NCBI GenBank assembly: GCA_018398805.1
Contig: JAGFBZ010000741.1
Coordinates: forward strand, 62,001 to 126,000
Direction of reading: 5' to 3'
Source of the DNA: Hirundichthys speculiger
Taxonomy: Eukaryota; Chordata; Actinopteri; Beloniformes; Exocoetidae
Length of the DNA: 64,000 nt
Part shown: positions 30,092-43,240 of the stretch, piece by piece
Position numbering within the stretch: the first letter of the stretch is position 1
Layout: every line of letters begins with the position of its first letter
Made by a program: the position numbers and the translations under genes
Notes under the pieces: generated by a model
The model's input: only the letters and a program-made list of their open reading frames with translations
Told to the model about the DNA's origin: nothing
The model's database searches: none

Positions 30092-32632
30092 CCAGCATTT
30101 GATGATGAAACAAGTTTGAGTTACATAATTTGGATATTTTAAATTTTTGGTGACTAGTACAAAATAAGAGTGAATTTTGGGATTTTTGTACAATAGCAAG
30201 TATTTATAGCAATAGGTTTTGGCAGAATTGTGCAATTTTTGTCATGCAATGCTTCGACTAAGGGCTAAGGGTTAAGAAGATGTCAAAAACATGCACACTC
30301 ACACCTCCACCCACTTTAGGAATTGACATCTAGCTGGTCTACTCCATGAAACTTCCTGACTTGAAAATAAATCTCTTGCCAACTCAGTAAAAAAAAGGGT
30401 CTCCTCTGTTACATGTGTCAATGTCACTGCTGTACAGTAGTGAGAGGCTGCCCTATATAGTCAATCTCCATTAAGAACAGTTCTCAGTGTGCGTGGATGC
30501 ATTTTCTCGGGTAGGTTCATGCCTGTTTTCCTTGCATGCATGTCTGCACATTTAGAGAGTGGGAGTGTTGTAATGACAGAGGCTGTCGGAGGAGAGGCTG
30601 GTACTGATGTCCTGTCACTGTGGATCTTCTCAGAGTCTGATCAGCCTCCTCAGCCTCATGTCTCTTCAGGCCTGTCTCCCAGACCAATAAGAGCAGAAGA
30701 ACACAACTGCATGAGTTACAGAGTGGTTTATATACTTTTATTGCTTATTTAATGTGTGTGTTACAGAAATAATTGAATATCTACCCCTTGGGTGACCAAT
30801 TATAGAGAACAACACATAAAAGCAAAGGCTCCAGTTGTATAACATGAAGTGATGTGTAGCTACAAAAGTTAATTAACATCAAAGTCACATAGTAGAAACA
30901 GTATGCTGACTAAACATGCCTTGTGACCTCATGCCCTTTTCCCTCCTTCATCTCCTGCTTCCTCCCACTCACTCTGCTTATTTGGAATCACACTATCCTA
31001 CCCATCCTTATGGGTGATTTTTGCTGCTGTGTCAAACCAACAATTCGTGAGTCTGCCATGGCTTGTACTTCACAGTCACAGAAATGTGACCACATCTCAG
31101 GTTGATGCAGAGGGCAACAAATGTGACTCATCTGCTTGGTAGTATTTCCTATTTCCTTCTACATATTTCCTGCCACTGCTTCTTCTTTTTTTTTCATTTT
31201 CAAGCTAAACAAAAAGATAGGTTGCTGTATGCTTAGTAAAAGTTACTGTTGCTCAGCATTTATCAGACAGAACTCATATAATATATTCCTTATCTGTTGT
31301 TGGATGGGCTGACGTACATAAAAGAAGTGAGCAACAAGAAGCTCAACATTGGAAGTGCTGCAGAAAAGGACCCACAACATCTGGCATTTGGTGGTATAGT
31401 AACAGAGTGACACAAATGACAATGAATAAGTGTAAATACCAACCACTGTGCAAATTGTGTACAAAGACTACATGTGTAGTTGTTATGTAGAAGCATAAAT
31501 CAAGCTGGACTCTCTGCTCAAAACACATGTTGTTTTCAACACAGTATCCACTGACTAATTTACACATTTTCCAAAGTAGGTTAGTCACATTTAATATAAC
31601 ACAAGTTTCTAAAAGTCTGAAACAGACATTAAGACTGTAGTCAAATTGTCTTTGATTGTGACATCACTATTGAGGGATGTGTTGCATGATAACCAAGTAA
31701 ATGAAGGGAAATAAAATCAGTAAGATGAATTTTGTATTTTACATTTGCATAATTTTATGTTTGGTGCTTAAACCTAACTAAACAATAAGTGATTGACAGC
31801 ATAAGTGGCAATACATGTGAGAATTCAGATCTGACACACACACACAAAAAAAAAAACAACAAACAAAAAGATTTATTTAACTTGAACATTCTGGCTGTGT
31901 TAAACATGCCTACAAATAATTTTGTTGCAATCAATGGTTAATCTTTTTCAGATGAAGTGGGGAAAAAAAGAAAAAAAAGTCAATAATTGTTTTCTTCTAA
32001 GTTTGAAAATGTAAATTTCAATGGCTCATTTGTTTTTGAATCTGCCATTTCAACTTAGCTCTCAGCTCTCAGTTTCAAAATTAAACAATGGCAAAAACTT
32101 TTAAGGAATTGTTACCGGTGAAAAAGATTTCTGAACATTACCTCTTAAAGGTTGAATAAGCTAAACTTGTGGATAACTTGCTTTACTTTGGCATCCCTAT
32201 CACCACTGCTGTGCTTTAACAACTGGGGCAGATGAACATATGGTGTGTTGGGGGATAGTTTCTTAAAAAGGATCTGGAATAAGGTCATAAAACATTGAAA
32301 TACTGGCACACACTGTTATAGAGGAATGTTATTCTGGACAGGAAAAAACACATTTGTTTTGTACATCGACATCCATCAGATTGACATTGTTGAAGCTGCA
32401 GCTTATCAAAGGTGGTGTTGAGTTGGACAAAAATACAAATACAGATCAGTAAGGCAGAAGAAGCTAAAATAAATTATTTTATTTACCAAAATGTGCTGCC
32501 ACCGCTGGGTTACTTAACAACCCAAAAACCTCTGGGCACTGATATAAGGTGAGCAAACACAAGAGCAACATAAGGATCACTATAAATTGACTTGCAGGGG
32601 AGGAAGGGGAGACAGTATGTAGTTATATATAT
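30092..32632. other. Intergenic sequence, nothing recognised
   Basis: No exon or element terminus recognised. The 87-codon ORF at 30489-30752 and the overlapping minus ORFs near 31.3 kb have no motif. Confidence 0.4.
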
Positions 32633-32636
32633 ATGT

Positions 32637-34657
32637 TGTAGGATCCCTCTTCGGACCCTTTATTTCATTAAAGTAAAGCCGCCCTGCAGTTGTGAACTCT
32701 CACCTAAATTCTTACAAACCTGGAGAAAACAGCCCAGCAGATGAGCGTCCCAGCTTATCTAGTACCAATCGGACCCGAGCACCGTAAGCCATAAAACTCA
32801 GGAATGTCCAGGTTGCCATGGTGACTCTCCCCTGAGACCACCTTAAGAAGCCATTAAACATCATTTCATGACAGTTGGTATTTTGCAAACACCAACCCCT
32901 AAAGGAGGTCTGGTATCTATCAGACGTGCTGGTGCAGGAGAAGCGCACCCAGAAATCTCACTCAGGAGGAGAGAAGACAATTGAAGTTCAATATATATCC
33001 AGATCAATTTTCTTACAGAACAAACAAAACTATCACTGATTTCCTTAAAATGTTATAACTCAAGATCATATAACGAAGACTGTCAGTTAAGCCGTGAAAT
33101 TATTTTGTATTTGTGACATTCCATGGCACCACAAGCTTTCTGTTTCCACAGGACAGTTTGTTAAATGAAAGGTTAAAAGTTATTATTCTGTGTGACATAA
33201 CTGATATTTGTGTTTGTGATGTTTTATTTCATCCTGATAATTAAGTTACTAACGGTTTAAATGTTGTTTAAACTTTGTGAGACAGAGGATGAAGACTCCG
33301 TCTCCCAGAATTCAGTGCGCCTGATTCCGGCGGGAAAATTCCCCATCTTCTGATTGGACAATATGGATCCTACCCCATTTATTTGCATAAACGCTCATGA
33401 AATATTCGGGGAGTATTAAAGCCGGATCAGTCCTTTTGTCCTCTCTCTTACCCTTTTTTTTTCTCTCCGACACCGTGCTTCTTCCTCTTTTAATTCTGAA
33501 ACTTTCCCTCCTTTTTTTCTTTATTTTATTTTCTTTGAAACTTTGTGGTACGATAAAGACTCTGAAATCATTTTTTGTTGCTTAACCTTATTTTTCTTAA
33601 GTTACTTTTCTTCTGCGGTTTTTCTTCCAGCCCTCATTTTTGCAGAAGCTCAACAGTCGTGCAGCATTGACCTTTTTATAGAGCAATCGCTGAATGGTCT
33701 CAACTAACGAAGTTAGTTGCAAGTCTTGATAACTTTTGTAACCTTTTTGCGGCTGCAGTGTCCAAACGCGACGTGACACCCGAAAGCCCGCCTAGAACTT
33801 TTGCCGAAACCCCAGAGTTTGGCATTAGTGTAACAACTTTTGATTTTTGTGCCCGTCTTTTCTTTTGGGGCCGCACGTCAACTTTAACGTGCACAATCGA
33901 ACTTTTAACTGCCGGTTCCGTCGACCGAAGTCAGAGGCCACGGGACCAACCCGCCTGCCAGACGGGAGAAAGCGGTACGACCCGCCGAGTCACGCGCTAC
34001 GTCCGGAGACCTGACTCCAGGGACTTCAAAGAGAGCCATCGACCAGACACGGTTTCCGGAGGACGCCACTGCTAACCGTGCCAAACCGATGCGCCTACGA
34101 CAGTAAGCCGCCAGACTCGCCCAGGGTAAGGCTGACAGAGAATAAGATTTGGTGGTCTCCCAGTGTTGACGGGTCCGACCGGTCCGTGCGTCACGGACCA
34201 CGTCCGGACCACACTTCCCCATTATTCGGCAGCTAATTAGTTCGAGAATTGCCCCTCTTTATTAATTTGTTCACTTTGATAACAGATTAGCTGTTAGCAA
34301 CCCGTTCGTACCCGCCATCTTTTTTGTTATGACTCTCTTCCTTCCTTCTTCTCTCTATCGTCACTTCCTGTCATGCGCTATAGCCAAATATGAAGAATTC
34401 GCGATGTTGATGTGCCTGTTTAGATATATATATATATGAATGTCTTATATGTTTTGTGTTCTTGTCTGTGTCTAAATAAATGTTGTACAACGTATTAGCG
34501 ACTCTGATGATTGATTTTCCATGGCCAATCCAATTCGTCAAGAACCCACTATAACTTGTGACTCATTTGTTCTTAAGTTTTCCGTCTTTTTAACAAAAGC
34601 CGGTGGCACCCTAGGTAATTATTAAAATATTAATAAAGTCACACGAGTACCCCTACA
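32637..34657 (+). mobile_element. 2-kb solo LTR of an unidentified retroelement
   Basis: It starts TGTAGGATCCC and ends GTACCCCTACA, so the ends are TGTAGG/CCTACA inverted repeats with TG...CA. A 4-bp duplication ATGT flanks it (32633-32636 and 34658-34661). Internally there is an octamer-like TTTGCAT near 33382, an AT box TATTAAAG near 33413 followed by a pyrimidine-rich stretch, a CpG-rich 5'-UTR-like region (33750-34210), a donor-like AGGGTAAGG near 34122, and AATAAA near 34475. The promoter-then-poly(A) order gives the strand. At 2021 bp it is much longer than most LTRs. No internal genes are present. Confidence 0.75.
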
Positions 34658-34661
34658 ATGT

Positions 34662-37031
34662 TGTGTATATACAATGTTTGTTTTTTTTTGTTTGTTTTTT
34701 CTTTGCTCCCATCTACTGTCATTTTACATAATGAAGTCTAGCATGTTTCTTAGTTTGATATGTGCTTGTATGGGAAAATGAAATAAGTTTAGAAAAATGT
34801 CATTCTAAAAGGAGTTACAGTGTTTTGTTGGGTAAAGAAAACAAAAACTACCATCTAACATACAATGATGACATGGAGATGATGTTCCTAGGTTAAAGGA
34901 TTATGTTTTTCTCTCTCAGTCATCCATCTGACTCTATTGCAAATGAACCATCACAAATACAGTAATCCCCCACACTTTGCGTTTAATGGGGACTGTGGCC
35001 CCCCCACGAATGGTGAAAACTGCGATGTGGATGTACATGTTCATGTATATGGACATACAGTATACATGTACGCGCGTACGCAAAATCTACGGAAGGTACA
35101 CTTACTTTGACGATCTCTCCTCTGTGCGTAACTGATGAGAGCAAGAGATGGAAGACGCGGGGACGCATGTCAGCCAATCAGCATACAGACAACCGACGGC
35201 ACAGTAATGCCCGTCATAGCAGCCAATCACAGGTCCTCCCGTGTCGGGAGGGCCCATGAACTGAAATGAAATGAAATTTAATCTGGTCCTTATTTGATTT
35301 TTTTTTTTTTATTTTAATTTAATGTGATTAACTGTGTCTGAGATCCATGCAGCCTGACCAAAATCTTCAAAGAAGACGGAAGCCTGAGTGAAGCTCTGCT
35401 GGAAACAACACAGACTGATCTTTTCTTAGGACCATTTCTTCCTGTAGCATGACCCTGTAGTCTCAGGTGTTTCAGGGTTTTTTTTTCTGCCATCATTTAT
35501 AACACTTGTTATTGGAGATTTGTACCATCTGCTCAATCCATCATGCACTACACTGGAGGACTGTGATGGACGATGGGTGATATGGCTCCAAATAATAGCC
35601 ACATCACCTCACAATGACATTACAACAATTCATCAGTTCAGTGACTGCAATCAGCAGCAAAAGAAAGCAAAGTCAAATGAGTCAACGAAGCAAACCCAGT
35701 GGGAGTGATCAGAAAACAGGCATGACTCTGGCAAGCCTCTCTGGCACCACTTCAGCCAACCTCCCTTTCTCAGCTGAAGGTCGACCCTGCAATTTCAGAA
35801 AATTCAGAGAATTCATTAAACAAGACTTATTATAAGGACATTGTGCTGCTCCTGGCATCCCACATATAAATGAATACGTGTCTGTACAATATATCCAGGA
35901 CTAGAGTTATACTGCGTACTTGGCAGGATGTACAAACAGAGTGTCTGGTAATGTAATTTAAATAGCTGTTAACAATGAATTGTACTGTCTGGAAAACCAG
36001 TGGCTATATTTATTTGTTTATGTTGAATTTTTCCCTCAATTAGTTTTATACTTGCTGTTTTTCATGTTTAAAGCCACAGCACTCACTGGGAAAAAGACAT
36101 TAATTGGAATTGCATTTCAGATCTAATTTGCTTAAGGACCAGTCAAGAAAATGAGTTTTCTCAGGGAAAAAACAAACAAACAAAAAAACAGTAGGTGTAC
36201 TAAGGTTGTTAGATCTAAGGAAATGAAAGAGACAGAAAAATATGTTCTCCCACGACACAGCTTTACGCTCCACGGACAGGGAACAAACGGAATAACAGAA
36301 TAAACATTAACAAGCATCAACAGATGTTACACAGTCAGTCAGGGTTTTCAAATGATGGAACTACTATTAGAATGCAAGTAGGCACTTATAATACAAATAG
36401 GCCTTTTTTTCCACTTTCTAAAAAGAAAGAGCAGTCTCCAAAAGATTAAAACAAGGTGATAAAAACACAACAAACTCTACAATTTTCACCTGTGCTTTCT
36501 TCCCTCTTGAGGGCTGTCAATTTAGTTAAAACTGGCCTGTTAGATAACTGCGACACATTGTCACAAGAGTATACACAGCCCTTCAGCCCTCTGTGAACTG
36601 TGAACGGTGAAGGTACAGCAACTCTGGCATCTCCTCTGTCCCAATTCCTCCTTAGAGTTACCAGCCAAAGGTCTGCATTCCAGTCACCACGTCTGAAGAT
36701 TTGGTTGCCAAGTACAACCAAATGTCTTGTCCGGCTGCTACGCATCTACGCAGCGATGTATTTATGGAAGCACCGAGGCGCAGTAATGGCTCCCATCCAC
36801 ACCCCGATGCCTGAAGGGGTTCACGGCAACATGGAAAGGAAGACAGCCAAGCTGGTGTTGCTACATCAACGCCGCAGCATCTCTCCTTCAGCCAAAGTAA
36901 GACTTTGTTCTATTTGGCGCTTAGCTTCTCAAGGTGTAACACAATCACCTATGTGGTGTCACCCGCCATATTTGTGGTCCATCATCACCATGTGGGTTGG
37001 AAGCCATCTTGTTCCACAGACATTTATACAT
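34662..37031. other. Intergenic sequence with a probable MITE
   Basis: At about 34960-35255 the sequence CAGTAATCCCCCACACTTTG ... CCCCACGAATGGTGAAAAC resembles a fish MITE whose ends I cannot fix. The remainder, including a 262-codon ORF that runs into the SINE at 37 kb, shows nothing recognisable. Confidence 0.35.
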
Positions 37032-37043
37032 TCATTCAGTAAT

Positions 37044-37410
37044 CAATCCATCCATTATCTATACCCATTTTATCCTCTGCAGGGTCACGGGAATCTGCTA
37101 GAGCCTATTCCAGCCATCTACGGGCAAACGCAGGGGAACCCCCTTGACAGGTCGCCAGTCCATCGCAGGGCCACATGTAGACAAACAACCACTCACACTC
37201 ACACTCACTCCTACGGGCAATTTAGAACCACCAATCAACCTAACATGCATGTCTTTGGACTGTGGGAGGAAGCGGGAGTACCGGGAGGAAACCGACGCAA
37301 GCACGGGGACAACATGCAAACTCCACACAGAAAGGCCCCTGCTGAGGTCCGAACCAGGAACCTTCTAGCTGTTAGGCAACAGTGCTGACCACTAAGCCAC
37401 CATGCTGCCC
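37044..37410 (-). repeat. tRNA-derived SINE with 12-bp target duplication
   Basis: The minus strand starts GGGCAGCATGGTGGCTTAGT, with A-box TGGCTTAGTGGT and a B-box-like GGTTCGGACC. It continues through the fish-wide body (GGAGTTTGCATGTTGTCCCC, CCAAAGACATGCATGTTAGG) and ends in a (ATGG)n-type tail. The duplication TCATTCAGTAAT occurs at 37032-37043 and 37411-37422. Confidence 0.88.
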
Positions 37411-37954
37411 TCATTCAGTAATACTTGTGTATATAAATTATGATATATTCAAATGAGAGATTGTTTCTGGTTATATTGCACATCTTTGTAACAGCTGCTG
37501 GTTGAAAAGGTCTGTGCTTTGACTCATTCCTTTTTCTGAATAGCTCTATGCTTTTGTTTCCAGGATGTCTCCAAACAAATGTTTTTGGGTGTGAGGGAAA
37601 GTTTGTTTCCCTTTGTCAGCAACAAAGCAAGTGTGTGTGCATTTTAGTGTAAAAATCATGGATACAATGATCATAGCTATAGCATAAAACTATCTCACAC
37701 TAGAAAGAGAAAAAACAAAACAAATACATTCCCTTCAATGCATCTCATGCAAAAAAAAGCAATACATTTCACCGATTATCTCACCAAGACAGGCCTAATT
37801 GTTGGCAACTATATTGTCAAAACTTGTTCAGTGACAGGACATCCTGCTGTGTTGATTACATGTTCCTATGTTGTAAATGTGTGTGACCAGCAACAGGAGT
37901 TTAACCTGTTCATGAGGCTTTAGTTATTTCCTTTGTTAAGCCTCCACAAATTCA

Positions 37955-38320
37955 TCCATCCATCCATCCATCCATTATCTACACCCGTTTAATCCTCTGC
38001 AGAGTCACGGGGATCTACTGGAGTCATATCCCAGCTCTCCTCGGGCGAAAGGCAGGGGTCCACCCTGGACAGGTCGCCAGTCCATCGCAGGGCCACATTT
38101 AGACAAACAACCACACATACTCACAATCACTCTTACAGGCAATTTAGAACCACCAGTTAACCTGACATGCATGTCTTTGGACTGTGGGAGGAAGCTGGAG
38201 TACCTGGAGGAAACCCACGCAAGCACAGGGAGAACATGCAAATTCCACACAGAAAGATCCCTGCGGAGGTTTGAACCAGGAACCTTCTAGCTGTGAGGCA
38301 ACACTAAGCTGCCGTGCTGC
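37955..38320 (-). repeat. tRNA-derived SINE, second copy, 14-bp target duplication
   Basis: Same family and orientation as 37044-37410, with a cleaner (ATGG)n tail. CCTCCACAAATTCA flanks both sides (37941-37954 and 38321-38334). Part of the A-box region is deleted. Confidence 0.88.
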
Positions 38321-38359
38321 CCTCCACAAATTCAGCTAATCAAAAAACACTCATGTTCC

Positions 38360-38508
38360 GAGCTGCTGCATAGCTCAGTGGTATGAACAGACGGGCCATT
38401 AGATCGTGTTTCTCAGCGGTCGCAGGTTCAACTCCTGGTCTGTGGCCCTTTGCTGCGTGCCTGTCTCCTCTTCATTGTAAATACAAACCATGATAGCCAT
38501 TAAAACAA
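38360..38508 (+). repeat. tRNA-derived SINE, different family
   Basis: TAGCTCAGTGGT (A box) and GGTTCAACTCC (B box) are 50-odd bases apart and well conserved. The body CCCTTTGCTGCGTGCCTGTC is shared with the SINE at 1055-1250. It ends ATTAAAACAAAACAAAAAC. Confidence 0.75.
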
Positions 38509-39983
38509 AACAAAAACATCTGAGCTTCAATTTATTTATTTTTTTATCAGTGGAACAGTTGTTTATTAGGGTCAGAAACAAGAAGAGCCAAAAGCAGAGC
38601 ATGAAGAGTTACAAGAGCAGGCAGAGCGGCAGTGAGCAGTGTGGAGGAGAGAGTGTGTGATCAACTGGCTAAGAAGCAGAGAAAAAAAAAACCCTGGGGT
38701 GTCAGCAGTGTGAGCAGGTAGGCTGGAGCTCTGAAGTGATTGTGGTCAGTGGGGAGGGTAAGTAGGCGAATGTGAGTGAAGATGAGAATAGACATCGAGG
38801 CAGGTGGCTGGGTTTAGCTGAGCACACAGGGTGAATACAGCCACACAGACGAAACCCCATGAGATGTGGGAGAATAAAAAAAACAAAGGGAAAAAAACTG
38901 AACAGGAGGAGAAGCAGTGGAGTCTTGGCAGAGACAAGCTCATTATTGGACATCTGTTTTCTTTTGTTATTTTTTTTTTTTTCTAACTTACAAAACCTTA
39001 GTGTGATGAAACTGAGGAATATAAGCACCAATCAAACCTTTATTATCTTGCTGGATATTGTAAGTTTGCATACGTCATATATAAAACATAAACACCTTTT
39101 CCACTCTGAGAAAACAGAAAGTCCGTTCATTGGAGCATGAATGATTTGCATCAGTAGCAAATATAGTTAATGCTGTTAACGAGGTTAAGAACAGGAAAAA
39201 TCCTTGATATTCAGGTATCCTTTTCTAAACTGAAGGTGACCTGTCTAATTAAATGCACACTGCTTCTGTGAAAAATTAGAAAAGTCGCTCTCTCCATAGG
39301 TTCAGGGCCCTGGGAAACAAAAATGAAGAAAACAAACATTCAAAGAAAAACAGCCGATGGAGGCACCTTCATATACTGTAACAGGGAAATGGCTCGCATG
39401 TCTGTTAGTAAAGCAAATGCTGTTTAAAATTTAATCTCTGAAAGAACCCATTAGCAGCATTGTTGAGGGTTCACAGCTGAATTAAACAAGTACTTTATTA
39501 CCATTTCTGTCATGTATGTCTCAAAGGTTTGCAGAGGAGCGGGCTATACAGAGATTGCTTATGACATTTACCTGATATTTTGCAAAACTTCTCTCAGTCG
39601 TAGTTGCGTTCACATTGGAATCATAGTGTTGTCCACATTGAATCTACACTGGGGTGGAAGGGGGCTGGCTGTTTTGGCCCTTGCGTATGTGCATATATAC
39701 ACGTACGTACGTCCATTAGTGTGTGGGTGTGTATGTACATATATTTACTCAATATAACAGAAAAAAATTGTGCTATCTTCATCAGTGAATTGTTATGTCT
39801 TTTACAGCATATTATATCACTGGTATATATTTAAAGGTTCTATTCATAAAACTGTATATATGTGTATAGGTGTTTATATGCTTGCTTGTCTTCATTGGGA
39901 GTATGAGTACAGTATTTATCATTCATTCATAATCATCACAACACTGAGTTGACAATGTACCTGTAATTAATCAGTGTCTTTAC
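38509..39983. other. Intergenic sequence, nothing recognised
   Basis: No gene or element recognised. It contains ACGTACGTACGT near 39702. Confidence 0.4.
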
Positions 39984-39991
39984 CAACAGAG

Positions 39992-40772
39992 TAGAGGTCT
40001 TTGGAACAACATGACAACCCAAAAACCCGAGGTTCCGACCCGACCCGAATCGGGTCTCGGGTCCATTCAAAAGATGTGACTCCGGGTTCGGGTCGGAATC
40101 GGTACAGTTAAATCTCAGGTCCGGTCGGTGCTCTCTGACAGGCTGGGTCCACGTTTACTCGAGAGAGTTAAAGATACTGGCGGTGGCAGCCAATGTCAGG
40201 ACTCGGGGCAGTTGAATTAATTATTCATTAACGGGGTGTATTTGTCATGAAACAATCGTGTTGCCGTAGCATGTTATTAGCGGTTTGCCCGGCAGCTGTA
40301 AAGCACAACGGATCGCCAATATGACAACGTGGATGAGAGAACATATTCACCACACGTCCTGACTGGTGTAGGCTATCAGTGTTAGCAGTTGCTACCAATA
40401 GCATCTGTATCCACAAAGAAAATAACAATGTGGATTTATTGTTGTTTACATCACATAGCCTATGTAGCAACTGAACCGGGTAGAATAAGACAACTTTAGG
40501 TAAGAAAATCAAGTTTTATTCAATGCTAGACAACTTTTAAAATGAGCAACTATAGGCTGTGTTGTCTCGGTTCTATTCAGGTAATTCAGTTCGGTTCGTG
40601 GTCGGAAACTAAAGACTCGGGTCGGGTCGGTTCCGGGTCCAAATATTGCGAGTCCATTCAGGTTCGGACTCCCGAACTTATGATAATAGGTCTGGTCGGG
40701 TCGGTTTTGGGTCGAATTTTCATGGGTCCATTCGGGTTCGGGTCCATGAAAATGGACCCGTGAAGACCTCTA
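39992..40772 (-). mobile_element. Complete CCGACCC-type hAT element
   Basis: Termini TAGAGGTCTT / AAGACCTCTA are inverted repeats. The 8-bp duplication CAACAGAG is exact (39984-39991 and 40773-40780). The 781-bp element is flanked inside by many GGGTCGG/CCGACCC units on both ends, which may be transposase-binding repeats (inference). It has no transposase. Related copies start at 5739 and 48194. Confidence 0.92.
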
Positions 40773-40780
40773 CAACAGAG

Positions 40781-42344
40781 CAATCATAACCAGATACCAG
40801 TCTCCATTTATTCTTTTTCATGTTTTATGCAGCACTGTGTTTTGTGCATGTATGTATGTTCATTGGGTTAGGGTCAATACATAATATGTATGTCTGTCAC
40901 AATGTACATGTATAGGTGTGTATATGACAGGCACAGGTATTTGTATATTTACATTTTATAATATCCATTAACATTTATTCATGACATTTGCATGTCTGTC
41001 CTTATATTACATCACAATCCACCATGCATTCATTTACATACACCACACCACACTGCAGGAATCACCATGCTGCACATACCTCACCATCACTGTCTAGTCT
41101 CTTTGTCTGTCCTGTCCTCTTATGTTTCACTGTTGGTGATTTTAGTCCTCTCTGACAGAATCAGGGGCTCAGGTGTTAATAAAATATGTAAGATTAGACT
41201 GTAAAAAAGGGCTGGTGAAGGACACATTCACTTTCACTGACACACGCACAAGAAAAGTAACATCTGCTGCAAGATCAAAATGAATATATAAATGAGTTTA
41301 AAAAGGTTTTGCAAAATTGTGGCACTAAACATTAATATATATGCAGACAGCTGCTTCAAAAAAAAGCGAATCATATTGTTAGTCAACTCTTGTAGGAAAG
41401 AAATTCAGTTCTGAACTTTCAAGTGTAAAGGTTAAAGTACATCTCCATTAAATACTAATACTGGCTTGAGTTTGTCTTTACATTTCTGTTTTGGGAAGTG
41501 GCAAATAGAATAAGAAATTCAATTTTCATGGTATTTGAGATAACAGTGTAATGTTAACAGCTTAAAAAGATTAGAGACATTTTGTTGAAACCCCAGAGAG
41601 ACACACTTAGAGTTTTTGTTAAAAAAATAAAATAAAATGAAACTAAAAGTTCACTCAGGAAAGCCTCCTGCTTGTCTGCTGCAATTAGAACTGACATTTA
41701 CAGAATATTTTTGATAAATATACTATTTATTGATTAGTGACACCCAACTATTGACTGTTCTAGCTAAGATGAAAAACTAGTCTGTACACAACCCATTTTG
41801 TTATGAAATGGCATACCCTGTTCACCCTGCTTTTCCTGTTTTGTTTGTATTGATTTGTCTAAAGCACTTGATACAGTAAAGTACCCAAATCATTTAAGGA
41901 AAAAGTGTTATTGGATTAAGAAACAGTGTACCATATTTCACTGATCAGAGGCTTACTTTTCTATTTTTGCGCATACACAGTTCCGATCCAACAGCTGTCT
42001 GATGGCCTTATAAAACTTTCCAGATTGCTGGACAGTGTGAAATCAATTTGAATTTTAACTTTACATGACCTGTCTTTGCTAGTTTTTGCATCTTTATACT
42101 TCTATTTAGCAGGTGTACACTTATCTCTCTGAGCCTGCAAGAGCTTAGTGGGAAGATGTCCTGCTACAGCTCAGTTATCAAAATGCGTTCTTCTTTGTTT
42201 CACTTCTACATTATCTGAGTTTCCATGGTGATATGAAGATCTGATTAAGATTTGTTTAATTATTTGTCGACCAAGACATTTTATTAAAATTACATTTTTT
42301 CTCCCCAACAATAACAAGGGATTCTCTGAAATCGTTGCTGATTT
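40781..42344. other. Intergenic sequence, nothing recognised
   Basis: No gene or element recognised. Confidence 0.4.
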
Positions 42345-42352
42345 ACTTACGG

Positions 42353-42954
42353 CATAGGCGTAATTTATGGGGGGATGGATGCCCCCCCCCCCCCCCCAAG
42401 TGTCCAGAGGGTTTGGACAGTCATCTGATTTTACCAGAAAGTTTGCAACACTCATGGTGTTCTGGAAATCCTACGATCTAGTGTGTTTACGGCGAACTGA
42501 CGGCGGCGTGTTCTTCATAATCCGTCCAGGTTCGGAGTGCGGACATAATTGGATGTTACACCTGCATTACGTGCCTGAGTGAATGTAGCCTATTTTACAT
42601 GCCAGAGGCGTAAGCAAACTTTTGGTGCTTTTGGTGCTGGTGGGTAGTGAGATAAAACCCACATCAGTAAAGCAAAGAATGCAAAATATAAAATTTAGTT
42701 AGCAAGTTAAAAATATATTCAATCCTGTTGGATTGTAAGGTGTGTTGTATTGTAAAGTTGAGGTTTATGGTTAAAACCTTTGATACTTTATTATTCTGTG
42801 TGTTCTTTGGACAAATAAACCTAAACCTAAACCTAACCTAGTTGTAAATGTGATTTATGCTATATTGTTCACTATTGATCTGTCTCTCTACCTGAGCGGC
42901 TCATGCAGCCTGTGTCACTCGACCCCCAATGGTCAACTCAAAGTTACACCCTTG
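42353..42954. mobile_element. Probable hAT-like element
   Basis: Left end CATAGGCGTAATTTATGG and right end AAAGTTACACCCTTGAT are imperfect inverted repeats. ACTTACGG (42345-42352) and ATTTACGG (42955-42962) would be an 8-bp duplication with one change. Inside are a poly-C run (near 42382) and a retroposon-like tail AATAAACCTAAACCTAAACC near 42820. Confidence 0.45.
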
Positions 42955-43084
42955 ATTTACGGTAATATACACCTGAAGGCTCCAAACAAGCAAACTGTCT
43001 AAACTTTTACTTTTATATAGAGTCACACTTGCTGGTTATCACTTATTTAAGTGTACTTGATTATTAGCACCTGCCTGCTACTTA

Positions 43085-43240
43085 CACTATATTGCCAAAA
43101 GTATTTGCTCACCCATCCAAATGATCAGAATCAGGTGTTCCAATCACCTCCAGGGCCACAGGTGTATAAATTAAGCACCTCTGCATGCAGACTGAGAGTA
43201 GGGCAACACTGTCACCCCTGTAACAAGCTTCACTGCAGAG
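43085..43240 (+). mobile_element. Tc1/mariner 5' fragment
   Basis: It begins after TA with CACTATATTGCCAAAAGTAT, a known fish Tc1-type terminus, and continues ATGATCAGAATCAGGTGTTC and GCATGCAGACTGAGAG. It is cut by a poly-T run at 43244, and the transposase is missing. Confidence 0.7.

Noticed and set aside
33758..34075. 105-codon ORF in a CpG-rich stretch
   Set aside because: It lies in the leader-like part of the 2-kb solo LTR and has no domain; openness is explained by GC content.
36600..37388. 262-codon plus-strand ORF
   Set aside because: Its second half is the SINE at 37044-37410 read in a non-coding frame, and the first half has no recognisable domain. Chance read-through.
38360..38440. 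Possible functional tRNA gene
   Set aside because: A and B boxes are good, but the sequence between them does not give a plausible anticodon arm, and the following body is SINE sequence.
42818..42840. Telomere-like CCTAAA units
   Set aside because: Only about three units directly after AATAAA; better explained as a retroposon tail than as interstitial telomere.
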